Origin: Massilia eurypsychrophila
Lineage (GTDB): Bacteria; Pseudomonadota; Gammaproteobacteria; Burkholderiales; Burkholderiaceae_D
Assembly: GCF_002760655.1 (NCBI RefSeq)
Contig: NZ_PDOC01000007.1
Coordinates: 181,734 to 245,733 of the forward strand
DNA: 64,000 nucleotides
Direction of reading: 5' to 3'
The position numbers were made by a program, and so were the translations under genes. Under the pieces are notes generated by a model. That model saw nothing but the letters and a program-made list of their open reading frames with translations, did no database searches and was not told where the DNA came from. Position 1 is the first letter of the stretch. The number at the start of each line of letters is the position of its first letter. Below are positions 17,993-26,582 of this stretch, piece after piece.

Positions 17993-19225
17993 ATGAAACG
18001 CAGAGACTTCCTCAATTCGATGGCGCTTGGCGCCAGCATGGTGGTGCCGGTCGGCCGCGGCGCCTGGGCCGCCACCAGTGCCAACCCGACCAAACAAAAG
18101 CTGGTGGTGATCATGCTGCGCGGCGCAGTCGATGGCCTTAACGTGGTGGCGCCGGTCGGCGACGAAAACTACCTGCGCCTGCGCCCGACCATCGGGCTGT
18201 CGGCACCTGGCCTGGACGGCGGCGCGCTCGACCTGGACGGCTACTTCGGCCTGCACCCGACGCTGGCCATGCTGCAGCCCTTGTGGCAGCAGAAGAAGCT
18301 CGCCTTCGTGCACGCCAGCGGCTCGCCCGACAGCACCCGCTCGCACTTCGATGCGCAGGACTACATGGAGTCGGCCACGCCGGGCCGCAAGAACACGCCG
18401 GACGGCTGGATGAACCGCCTGGTGGCCACGCTGCCGGGCGCCTCGACGCCGAGCCGCGCGCTCTCGATCGGGCCGGTCATGCCGCGCATCCTGTCGGGTC
18501 CTGCGGCGGCGGTCAACCTGCCCAACGGCGCGGCCGCCACGCGCGCCAACATCCTCGACCGGCCGGCAATCGGCGCCGCGTTCGACCAGCTGTACGCCGG
18601 CCACGAACGCTTCGGCCGCGCCTACAAGGACGGCAAGGATGCGCACAAGGAAGTGATGGATGCGTCGATGGCCGGCGAAATGAACATGGCCGATGGCGGC
18701 GCGCCGCTGCCGAATGGCTTTCCGGACGACGCCGCGCGCCTGGCGACGCTGATGCGCAATAACTCCAAGCTGCAGCTGGCGTTCGTCGCGCTGGGCGGCT
18801 GGGATACCCACGCCAACCAGGGTGCCGGCCGCGGCCAGCTGGCCAATCGGCTGGCGCCGCTTGGGCAGGGCCTGGCAGTGCTGGCGCAGCGCCTCGGCCC
18901 GATGTTCGAGGACACCACCGTCATCGTCATGTCCGAATTTGGCCGCACCGCGCGCGAGAACGGCAACGGCGGCACCGACCACGGCCACGGTAACGTGATG
19001 TGGGTGATGGGCGGCGCGGTGGCCGGCGGCAAGGTGTACGGCGACTGGCAAGGCGTGGCCGACAGCGCGCTCAACGAAGGGCGCGACCTGCCGGTGACGA
19101 CCGATTTCCGCTCAGTGCTGGCGCAGGTGGCCGAGCGCCATTTGCGCCTGTCGGACCGCCAGCTGGCGCAAATCTTCCCGGCCATGCCGCAGCGCAGCGC
19201 GGGTTTCCAGATTATAACAGGCTAG
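17993..19225 (+). CDS. DUF1501 family exported protein
   Basis: 410 residues from ATG 17993 (GGAG 9 bases upstream); it follows the DUF1800 stop by 16 bases. The N terminus MKRRDFLNSMALGASMVV looks like a twin-arginine signal (RRDFL), which would export it folded. The body shows the DUF1501 pattern related to alkaline-phosphatase/sulfatase folds: VVIMLRGAVDGLNVVAPVGD, GLHPTLAMLQPLW, HASGSPDSTRSHFDAQDYME, GGWDTHANQG, TTVIVMSEFGRTARENGNGGTDHGHG. The conserved Asp/His residues suggest metal binding, but no activity is known with confidence. It most likely works with the DUF1800 protein. Confidence 0.88.
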   Translation: MKRRDFLNSMALGASMVVPVGRGAWAATSANPTKQKLVVIMLRGAVDGLNVVAPVGDENYLRLRPTIGLSAPGLDGGALDLDGYFGLHPTLAMLQPLWQQKKLAFVHASGSPDSTRSHFDAQDYMESATPGRKNTPDGWMNRLVATLPGASTPSRALSIGPVMPRILSGPAAAVNLPNGAAATRANILDRPAIGAAFDQLYAGHERFGRAYKDGKDAHKEVMDASMAGEMNMADGGAPLPNGFPDDAARLATLMRNNSKLQLAFVALGGWDTHANQGAGRGQLANRLAPLGQGLAVLAQRLGPMFEDTTVIVMSEFGRTARENGNGGTDHGHGNVMWVMGGAVAGGKVYGDWQGVADSALNEGRDLPVTTDFRSVLAQVAERHLRLSDRQLAQIFPAMPQRSAGFQIITG

Positions 19226-19311
19226 CCTAGTAGTTTTACGGTATTGCACTGCACCATAAAACGGATTATATTGGAATTGTCTCCTCCAATTTTCCAGCAA
19301 AATTGGATTGC

Positions 19312-19345
19312 CGCCCGCCACCGCAAGGTTGCGGGCGTTTTTTTT
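19312..19345 (+). terminator. Terminator after the DUF1800/DUF1501 operon
   Basis: Inverted repeat GCCCGC (about 19313-19318) / GCGGGC (19331-19336), extended by partial pairing in the loop, followed by eight T residues. It separates the plus-strand pair from the convergent kinase gene ending at 19361. Confidence 0.8.
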
Positions 19346-19360
19346 CCGGCGCGTGCGCTG

Positions 19361-20716
19361 CTAGTTGGAAGCTGCCGGCAGCCGCAGCGTGAACGTGCTG
19401 CCGACGCCGAATTGGCTCGAAAACACCAGGCTGCCGCCCATCAGGCCGGCCAGGTTGCGGCACAGGTAGAGCCCCAGCCCGGCGCCCTCGGCGTGGCGCG
19501 TCGAAGTCGAGTCGAGCTGTGAAAACGCCTCGAACAGCTTCGACTGGTCTTCCGCCCGGATGCCGGCGCCACTGTCGGCGACGCTAAATTCCGTCACCGT
19601 CGCGCCGTCGATCACGCGCTGGCCCAGCGTCACCCGCACCGCGCCCTGATCGGTAAACTTGATGGCGTTGTTGACCAGGTTGATGACGATCTGCGTCAGC
19701 GCGCGCTGGTCGGAGTTGACGACGATCTGCTCGGCCGGCATCTCCACCGTCAGCGCCAGACCCTTTTGCGCCGCCAGCGGGCGCAGCGAATCGACCGTTT
19801 CGACCAGCAGCGACTGGCACTGCACGGGCGCCAGCGACAGCGTGACTTTGCCCGCCTCGATCTTGGCCATGTCGAGCAGGTCGTTGATCAGCGACAGCAG
19901 GTGGCGCGCGCTGGTGCGGATCGTCGTCAGCTGCTTGTCCTGGTCCACCGTCAGCGGACCGGGTAGCTTCATCAGCAAGGTGCCGGTAAAGCCGATGATC
20001 GCGTTGAGCGGCGTGCGCAGTTCGTGCGACATGTTGGCGATGAACGCCGACTTCATGCGGCTCGCTTCGGCCAGCTCCAGATTCTTCTTGGCGATCTCGC
20101 GGTTCTGCTCTTCCAGCTCGGCCGCGTGATGCGACAGCCGTATATTCAGTTCGACCACCTGGCGCTCGCGCGCCTGCAGCTCGGCGTTGACCTGCACCGC
20201 CTGCTCGTAGGTGGAGATCAGCAGGTCGAGCATCTGCTGGCGGCTGGCGGTGATGAAGTGCTTCTGCTCGCCGAGGTAGACGCCGATGCCGGTCTCGGGC
20301 CCAGCATCCTGGCGCAGGCGCTGGTTCTGCAGCACCTGGCCGATGCGGTTCAGCAGGTAGTCTTCCGAGTAGGGCTTGCGGATGAAGTTGTCGGCGCCGC
20401 TCTCGATGCCGCGAATGATGTCCTTGGCGTCGTTCAGCGCCGTCACCAGAATGACGGGAATAGCGGCCAGTGCCGCATCGGCCTTCAGCGCGCGGCACAG
20501 GTCATAGCCGTTCATTTCCGGCATGACGATATCGGACACGATCAGCTGCGGCAGCCGCTCGCGGATCAGGTTCAGCGCGCGCTGGCCGTTCGAGGCCACG
20601 CGCACGCGGTAGCCGGCCGACTGGATCAGGCGGCGCAGCCGTTCGGCCTGGGTCGGGCTGTCCTCGACGATCAGGACTTCGAATTGTTCCGCTTGTATTT
20701 CGTGTGCTTGTTCCAC
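19361..20716 (-). CDS. Receiver-histidine kinase hybrid (REC first, then HisKA/HATPase)
   Basis: 451 residues from GTG 20716, supported by GAGGG about 7 bases upstream; a longer in-frame extension overlaps the dioxygenase gene and is rejected. Order: receiver domain (EVLIVEDSP, SDIVMPEMNGYDL with D62, K114 in RKPYSED), a coiled coil (about 165-222), HisKA with H231 (SHELRTPLNAIIGFTG), then HATPase with N box (NLVNNAIKFT), G1 (DSGAGI) and G2 (GAGLGLYL). It has no membrane segment, so it is a cytosolic kinase controlled by its own N-terminal receiver. It is the last gene of a six-gene minus-strand run led by the M1 peptidase genes. Confidence 0.9.
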   Translation of the reverse strand: MEQAHEIQAEQFEVLIVEDSPTQAERLRRLIQSAGYRVRVASNGQRALNLIRERLPQLIVSDIVMPEMNGYDLCRALKADAALAAIPVILVTALNDAKDIIRGIESGADNFIRKPYSEDYLLNRIGQVLQNQRLRQDAGPETGIGVYLGEQKHFITASRQQMLDLLISTYEQAVQVNAELQARERQVVELNIRLSHHAAELEEQNREIAKKNLELAEASRMKSAFIANMSHELRTPLNAIIGFTGTLLMKLPGPLTVDQDKQLTTIRTSARHLLSLINDLLDMAKIEAGKVTLSLAPVQCQSLLVETVDSLRPLAAQKGLALTVEMPAEQIVVNSDQRALTQIVINLVNNAIKFTDQGAVRVTLGQRVIDGATVTEFSVADSGAGIRAEDQSKLFEAFSQLDSTSTRHAEGAGLGLYLCRNLAGLMGGSLVFSSQFGVGSTFTLRLPAASN

Positions 20717-20757
20717 GTTGTGCCCTCGGGGTGACTGGTTGGATGTGGCGCCAGGCG

Positions 20758-21501
20758 CTAGCTGTCCTCGCCCTGGAAAGCGCCGGCGCGCCAGGTCAGC
20801 ACCAGCGTGTCGCGGTAGCCGTTTTCGCCGGTCGGCTGGATCGGCGTCGATTCGTGGATCACCGACGCGTCGTCGAGCAGCAGCAGCGTCCACGGCTGTT
20901 CCATCGTGAAGCGCTTGCCGCCGCTGCCGGCCGCCTCGAAGATGCGCGTCTCGCCGCCCTTGATGCGATGGCGCCCGACCAGCAGCACGGCGACGAAGTC
21001 GACGCCGTCGCGGTGCGCGCCTTCCGGCGTCGGCCGGCCGATGCCGCCAAGCGTATCGATGCGGAACTGGTGCGCTTCGACGTGCCACACCGGCACCTTC
21101 TTCACCTGCGAGCAGGCCTGGCCGAGCGCGTGCAGCAGCGCCGTCCACGCCGGCTGCGCGATGGTGGCCGGCTCGATCGGTTCGAACAGCCGGTGCATGC
21201 CGCCGTGCAGCGCGTTGTATTCGACCGGCTGCCAGTGCGCGCGGTGCGCCGTCAGCGCCAGCGTGGCGCCATCGTCGAGGAAGCAGGAGTGGCGCCGGCG
21301 CCGGTAGTTGCCGCGGTCCTTCAGGTAGTTGTCGAGCGCCAGATGGTCCCAGCTCGGCGCCAGCGCGCTGAGCTCATCGATGCTGCAGCCTGCCAGCGCG
21401 GCTACATCGGCAGGCCGCAGCAGCGCGTAGCCGGCAGTGCGCAGGTCATCGGCCAGCTGGGCCGGGTCGGTAAAGGGGGGCAAAGGGTGCGCAGTGTTCA
21501 T
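20758..21501 (-). CDS. 2-oxoglutarate/Fe(II) dioxygenase, PF10014-like
   Basis: 247 residues from ATG 21501. The iron-binding facial triad is visible: H163 and D165 in GAHRDGVD, H216 in VIHESTP, with R230 in NGYRDTLVLTW as likely 2-oxoglutarate contact. The layout fits the 2OG-Fe dioxygenase family that includes amino-acid hydroxylases (IDO/BsmA-type). Substrate unknown; a free amino acid or small peptide is plausible because upstream genes of the same run encode two peptidases. It sits 41 bases before the kinase start and 50 bases after the TonB receptor stop. Confidence 0.8.
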   Translation of the reverse strand: MNTAHPLPPFTDPAQLADDLRTAGYALLRPADVAALAGCSIDELSALAPSWDHLALDNYLKDRGNYRRRRHSCFLDDGATLALTAHRAHWQPVEYNALHGGMHRLFEPIEPATIAQPAWTALLHALGQACSQVKKVPVWHVEAHQFRIDTLGGIGRPTPEGAHRDGVDFVAVLLVGRHRIKGGETRIFEAAGSGGKRFTMEQPWTLLLLDDASVIHESTPIQPTGENGYRDTLVLTWRAGAFQGEDS

Positions 21502-21551
21502 CGCGCTAGCGTAGCATTTTTGCCCGGCCCGCGTAAGACCAGGTCCCGGCG

Positions 21552-23594
21552 CTAGAAGTTCTTTACCAAGGTGAGGCGCGCCGAGCGCGATTCGATCGGA
21601 TGGAAGTGGATGTCGTCGCTTCCCTCTGCTTCGCCTTGCAGGCGCGAGGCATACAGGTATTCGATCGCCGGAGCGCGCCGGTTGGCCAAGTTGAATCCCT
21701 CCAGCTCGACCTTCATGGTCTTGTTGATGCGGTAGGCAATACGCCCGTTGATGGTCACGCTCGGCGAGGATCGCACGCTGTTGTCTTCGATCAGCGGGCG
21801 CGGACCGAAGTAGCGCAGCCGTAGCGCGCCCGACCACGGACCGAGCTGGTCGACCGTGAGGGCGAGCTGGCCCACGCCTTCCACTGCGCCCGGAATGCGG
21901 TTGCCCTCGGGCGCGAAATCGCGCGAACGGGCACGCGCGAAAGCCAGGTCGAAGTCGACCGACAGCCACTTGAGCGGCTTGTAGTAGTTCGAGAACTCGA
22001 TGCCGTGGCGCCGGCTCGGGCGGCCCGCCTCGGTCGTGCCGGCGTCGCCGACGAAAGTGAGCTCGGACTCGAAGTCGAGGCGGTACAGCGACAGCGAGGT
22101 TTGCAGCTGCGGGATGATTTCGCTGCGTACGCCCAGCTCCATCCCGCGCGAGCGCACCAGTCCCGGCACTTTCTCGGTCGCTTCGCCGGTGCGCGGATCG
22201 ATCGTCGTCAGCGTGCCGCGCGCGTCGTTGCTGTGAAAGCCGCTGCCCAGGTTGACGTACAACTCGGTCTGGCGCCACGGGCCGAACGCCGCGCCCAGCG
22301 AAGGGCTCAGCTGCTGGTCGCGCGAGTTGCCTGAATTGGCCGCCAGGTCGCTGCGCACCTTGAAGCGATAGCTGTCGCTGCGCAGGCCCGCCACGGTGCG
22401 AAACGTCTCGCTCCAGCGCGCGTGGTGTTCGGCAAACACGCCGGCGCTGGTTTCGACGACATGGTCTTCGCGCGTGGTGGCCAGGCGCTGCCGCGCACGG
22501 GTGTTATACAAGCCGTTGAACGCGTTATCGTTTTGCAGTTGCACGCCAACCGTCAGGTCCGAGCTGACGCCGCTCGCATGTGCATGCCACGTGTGGCTGG
22601 CATTGACGCCGCTGGTGACGCGCCGGTCCGGCTGGCTGAACTGGTCGCCGTTGACCGGATCGTCGAGGAAGTAGGTGAAGTTCGAATACAGGTCGAGCTG
22701 GTTGCGGATCACGTAGGCGCTGACCTTCGACGAGGCGTCGGTGGCGCTCTTGCGCCACACTCCCGACAGGCTGAAGCGTCGCGCGTTGCCGCCGTCGGTT
22801 GGATCGATCGTGTCGAAGCGGCCGAGCGAGCCGTCGGCCACCGCGCGCAGCGGGATCTGGTCGGTCGAGTTCCATTTGCCGCGGTAGGCCATCGCCGTGA
22901 CCGAAAAGCCGTTGTTGTCGAAGCCCTGGCTGTAGCGCAGCACGCCGTTGAGTTTCTGGTAGTCCTCGGGATGGACGAACGGGCCGTCGCTGTGCAGCGC
23001 TTCGAGCGCATACAGCAGGTGCCCCTTGCCCACTTCAGGCGACGCCGCCACCATCGTGCGCGCGTAGCCGTGGCCGCCGACGGAGGCGGTGGCGACGCCC
23101 TGCGCCAGCCGGCTCGAATACGTCATGGCAGCGCTGCCGGCGGAGGCGAAGTCGCCGTCCAGCGCGGAGTAGGGCCCCTTCTTGTAGTCGAGCCGCGCGG
23201 TCAGTTCGGGGATCACGAAATTGAGGTCGGTCCAGCCCTGGCCGTGCGCATGGCTGCGCTGGTTGACCGGCATGTCGTCGATCGTGGTGCGCAGGTCGGT
23301 GCCATGATCGAGGTTGAAGCCGCGCAGGTAGAACTGGTTGGCCTTGCCCTCGCCGCTATGCTGGCTGACGATCAGTCCGGGCGTCGCTTCCAGCAGTTCG
23401 CCGGGCCGGTACACGGTGCGCATCTCGAGCTGCTTCTGGCTGACGGTGCCGGCATTGGCCGAATCGGCAACGCCAAGCTGGCTGGCGCGCGAGCCGGTGA
23501 CGAGCACGCGCTGCGGCACTTCGTCATCGGCCTGGCAAGGGAGAGGGAGCAGCAGCGCGGCCAGCGCGCACGGAATGGGACTCAATCGCAGCAT
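21552..23594 (-). CDS. TonB-dependent outer-membrane receptor
   Basis: 680 residues from ATG 23594 (a TTG at 23603 is possible). A signal peptide ends near CQA. The plug domain follows: QRVLVTGSR, YRPGELLEATPGLIVSQHSGEGKANQFYLRGFNLDHGTDL and the VNQRSHAHGQGWTDLNFVIPE segment. A beta-barrel of about 550 residues ends in the outer-membrane signature LTLVKNF with terminal Phe. I do not see a separate TonB-box motif with confidence. The ligand is unknown; linkage to M1 peptidases suggests peptides or peptide-metal complexes, as inference. It is co-oriented with the DUF6702 gene, which stops 26 bases upstream. Confidence 0.92.
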   Translation of the reverse strand: MLRLSPIPCALAALLLPLPCQADDEVPQRVLVTGSRASQLGVADSANAGTVSQKQLEMRTVYRPGELLEATPGLIVSQHSGEGKANQFYLRGFNLDHGTDLRTTIDDMPVNQRSHAHGQGWTDLNFVIPELTARLDYKKGPYSALDGDFASAGSAAMTYSSRLAQGVATASVGGHGYARTMVAASPEVGKGHLLYALEALHSDGPFVHPEDYQKLNGVLRYSQGFDNNGFSVTAMAYRGKWNSTDQIPLRAVADGSLGRFDTIDPTDGGNARRFSLSGVWRKSATDASSKVSAYVIRNQLDLYSNFTYFLDDPVNGDQFSQPDRRVTSGVNASHTWHAHASGVSSDLTVGVQLQNDNAFNGLYNTRARQRLATTREDHVVETSAGVFAEHHARWSETFRTVAGLRSDSYRFKVRSDLAANSGNSRDQQLSPSLGAAFGPWRQTELYVNLGSGFHSNDARGTLTTIDPRTGEATEKVPGLVRSRGMELGVRSEIIPQLQTSLSLYRLDFESELTFVGDAGTTEAGRPSRRHGIEFSNYYKPLKWLSVDFDLAFARARSRDFAPEGNRIPGAVEGVGQLALTVDQLGPWSGALRLRYFGPRPLIEDNSVRSSPSVTINGRIAYRINKTMKVELEGFNLANRRAPAIEYLYASRLQGEAEGSDDIHFHPIESRSARLTLVKNF

Positions 23595-23620
23595 GGAGGG
23601 CAAGCAGGATGTCCGCGGAA

Positions 23621-24112
23621 TCAGCGCACGGCCTGGTCGGTCTTCTTTCGGTCGAATATTAGTGAACGGATCATACCCTTGTCCTGGACGTTGAGTGTGT
23701 TCGATTGCTCGGCGATGAAGTCGATCAGCACTTCGTCGTGGATCGACACCGCTTTCGACAGCGGCGTGTTCTCGATCTCCTGGTAGATCACGACCTTTTG
23801 CGCATCGACCGACAGCCCCACCCAGCGCAGCGGCAGGCGCGCCTTGTCGGCGGCCTCGACCCAGAACTTCTTCTCGACGTACTTGCGAAAGATCTCCTCG
23901 TCTTCCGGCTGCGACAGGTCGAACTGGCGCTGATACAGGTTCGCCAGCAGAGCTTCGACGTCGTGCGTCGTGTACGTGTGGACGAACTCCGTGCTGCCGG
24001 TTTTCTGGTTGAAGGAGACGTCGGTGATCCCGACATGGAACAGGTGTGCCTGCGCCGCCATACAGCAGCAGGCGATTGCCGCGGCCAGCAGCGCGCGGAC
24101 ACGGCGCGCCAT
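23621..24112 (-). CDS. DUF6702-type small exported protein
   Basis: 163 residues from ATG 24112, which shares one base with the stop of the upstream M1 peptidase gene (TGATG coupling). The signal peptide is MARRVRALLAAAIACC to AQA. The mature part (HLFHVGITDVSFNQKTGSTEF, VEALLANLYQRQFDL, WVGLSVDAQKVVIYQEIEN, NTLNVQD) matches the DUF6702 pattern, small periplasmic proteins often found next to M1 peptidases. No activity is known; an accessory or folding role for the peptidases or receptor is inference from position. Confidence 0.75.
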   Translation of the reverse strand: MARRVRALLAAAIACCCMAAQAHLFHVGITDVSFNQKTGSTEFVHTYTTHDVEALLANLYQRQFDLSQPEDEEIFRKYVEKKFWVEAADKARLPLRWVGLSVDAQKVVIYQEIENTPLSKAVSIHDEVLIDFIAEQSNTLNVQDKGMIRSLIFDRKKTDQAVR

Positions 24113-26502
24113 CACTGCGCCGCCTTCGGCGCCGGCGTCGCGTCCTTCTTCTCGTTCTTGCCCTTCAACGGCGTCCTGAAATCCTTCATCAGGTCGTTGG
24201 TGCCGCGCTCGGTCTTGAACAGCTCCACGCGCGACGGCGTGATCTTGCGCGGCCAGGCGTTGTTGCTGACGTCGGTGTCGGCCGTTTCCCAGTACGGGTC
24301 CTGCACCAGGCCGACCATCGGCTCGTCGGTGACGATCAGCTTGGTGATCTTCTTCGACGAGTAGCGCCACACTTCGGCCGGGATGCGCTCGATGTACTTC
24401 TTGCCGCTCTTGAGTTCAATCTCCAGCACCAGCGGCGTCACCAGCCCGCCGATGTTCGAGAAGTCGACCAGGTACAGGTGCTTGCCCTGCGCGAGCAGCG
24501 CCTTTTCCCAGGGTTCCAGCGTTTCGATCGTCTCGTTGTACTTGTTGCGGTCCTTGTTGGTGACGGTGAAGTCGCCGTTCTCGTTGTAGAAGTCCTTCAG
24601 TTCCGGATGCGCCTCGACCCGGCGCGCCATGCCCTTGTTGCGCTGGTTGGTCAGCGACACCGGCTCGGCGTCCTTCTGCGCCTTGCGCCATGCCTTCTCG
24701 ATTTCCGGGTTCTTGCTGCTGACGCCATACTCGCTGATGCCGTCGACGCTGACGTCGACCGCGTCGGTGGTATAGAACCAGCCGCGCCAGAACCAGTCAA
24801 GGTCGGTGCCCGAAGCGTCTTCCATGGTGCGGAAGAAGTCCGACGGCGTCGGGCGCTTGAATTTCCAGCGCTGTGCGTATTCGCGGAAGGCGAAGTCGAA
24901 CAGCTCGCGACCGAGCACGGTCTCGCGCAGGATGTTGAGCGCGGTGGCCGGCTTGGCGTAGGCATTGTTGCCGCGCTGGAGCACCGACTCCGAGTTCGTC
25001 ATGATCGGCACCTGGTTCTTGCTGCGCATGTAGTCGACGATGGCGCGCGGCTCGCTGCGCGAGCGCGGATACTCTTCTTCCCACGCCTGCTCGGCGAGAT
25101 ACTGCACGAAGCTGTTGATGCCTTCGTCCATCCAGGTCCACTGGCGTTCGTCGGAATTGACGATCATCGGGAAGTAGTTGTGGCCCACCTCGTGAATGAT
25201 CACGCTGATCAGGCCATACTTGGTCTGCTTCGAGTAGGTGATTTCGCCGGTCTTCTTGTCCTTGGTCGGGCGCGGGCCGTTAAACGAGATCATCGGGTAT
25301 TCCATGCCGCCGACCGGGCCGTTGACCGAGATGGCCGTCGGGTAGGGATAGTCGAACGAATACTTGTTGTACTGGTCGATGGTGTGGACGATCGCCTGGG
25401 TCGAATACTTCTCCCACAGCGGATTGCCTTCCTTCGGGTAGTACGACATCGCCATCACGTCGGTGGCGCCGTTCTTGTAGCCCTGCGCATCCCAGATGAA
25501 CTTGCGGCTCGACGCCCATGCGAAGTCGCGCACGTTCTTGGCCTTGAAGTGCCACGTCCTGGTAGCGGTGCTGCGCGATTTCTCGGCCAGTTCGGCCTCG
25601 GCCTGGGTGACGATGATGACCGGCTTGCTGGCGCTGCGCGCCTGAATCAGGCGCTCGCGCTGGGCGGCGGAGAGCACCGAGCCCGGGTTTTGCAGTTCGC
25701 CGGTGCTGGCGACGATGTGATCGGCCGGTACCGTCAGTTCGATGTCGTAGTCGCCGAATTCGAGGGTGAATTCGCCGTCGCCGAGATACTGCTTGTTCTG
25801 CCAGCCGGCGGCGTCGTAGTAGGCCGCCATGCGGGGATACCACTGGGCGATTTCGAACAGGTCGTTCTTGTCTTGCTCGTTGAAGCGCTCGAAGCCGCTG
25901 CGCCGTCCAAGCACGTTCAGTTCGGCCACCTTGAAGCTCCACTCCATGCTGAATGAAAAGCGCGCGCCCGGCTTCATCGGTTGCGGCAGATCGATCCGCA
26001 TCATCGTCTTGTTGATCACGTGGCGCAGCGGCTGGCCATCCCCGGTCTTGACCGACTTGATGTTGAAGCCGCCGTCGAAGCCGCGGCTTTCGAGATTGAA
26101 GCGCATCGCCTCGAACTTCAGGCCGTCCGCTTCGCGCGTGCTCGCCCATGCTTCGCGCGAAGGCACGGTGGCGATCTTGCGGTTGTCCGAATCGGCGCGG
26201 AACATGTTCTGGTCCAGCTGCACCCAAAGGTAGGACAGCGTGTCGGGCGAATTGTTGTGGTACGTGACGGTTCCGGCGCCGCTGATCGAACGCGCCGCTT
26301 CGTCCAGCGTGGCGCGCAGCTTGTAGTCGGCGCGCTGCTGCCAGTAGGCGTTCCCCGGCGCGCCGGAAGCGGTGCGGATTGCGCCTGGCGTCGGCAGCAG
26401 CTCGTCGAGCTGGCGGAACTTGTCGTCGAACGGATCGGCCGCAAGCGCGGAGAACGACAGGAGCAGGGTGGCGATGGCGGCGTGGAGGTGTTTGAGGGTC
26501 AT
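24112..26502 (-). CDS. M1 family metallopeptidase, copy A
   Basis: 796 residues from ATG 26502 with signal peptide MTLKHLHAAIATLLLSFSALA. The zinc site is intact: VIIHEVGHNYFPMIV provides the HExxH pair and WMDEG about 18 residues later the third ligand. The aminopeptidase exopeptidase motif appears as GGMEYPMISFNG rather than GAMEN. An N-terminal beta domain precedes it and a long C-terminal domain follows. It probably trims peptides in the periplasm. The last about 230 codons (24170-24873) are nearly identical in DNA to copy B, while the remainder is clearly diverged. Confidence 0.9.
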   Translation of the reverse strand: MTLKHLHAAIATLLLSFSALAADPFDDKFRQLDELLPTPGAIRTASGAPGNAYWQQRADYKLRATLDEAARSISGAGTVTYHNNSPDTLSYLWVQLDQNMFRADSDNRKIATVPSREAWASTREADGLKFEAMRFNLESRGFDGGFNIKSVKTGDGQPLRHVINKTMMRIDLPQPMKPGARFSFSMEWSFKVAELNVLGRRSGFERFNEQDKNDLFEIAQWYPRMAAYYDAAGWQNKQYLGDGEFTLEFGDYDIELTVPADHIVASTGELQNPGSVLSAAQRERLIQARSASKPVIIVTQAEAELAEKSRSTATRTWHFKAKNVRDFAWASSRKFIWDAQGYKNGATDVMAMSYYPKEGNPLWEKYSTQAIVHTIDQYNKYSFDYPYPTAISVNGPVGGMEYPMISFNGPRPTKDKKTGEITYSKQTKYGLISVIIHEVGHNYFPMIVNSDERQWTWMDEGINSFVQYLAEQAWEEEYPRSRSEPRAIVDYMRSKNQVPIMTNSESVLQRGNNAYAKPATALNILRETVLGRELFDFAFREYAQRWKFKRPTPSDFFRTMEDASGTDLDWFWRGWFYTTDAVDVSVDGISEYGVSSKNPEIEKAWRKAQKDAEPVSLTNQRNKGMARRVEAHPELKDFYNENGDFTVTNKDRNKYNETIETLEPWEKALLAQGKHLYLVDFSNIGGLVTPLVLEIELKSGKKYIERIPAEVWRYSSKKITKLIVTDEPMVGLVQDPYWETADTDVSNNAWPRKITPSRVELFKTERGTNDLMKDFRTPLKGKNEKKDATPAPKAAQ

Positions 26503-26582
26503 GGCGAATAGACTGGTCTGGAACGAGAACCGGCAGCGGCGCAAATTGCGCGGCTGCCGGCATGCTTTCAATGTGGTCGGGC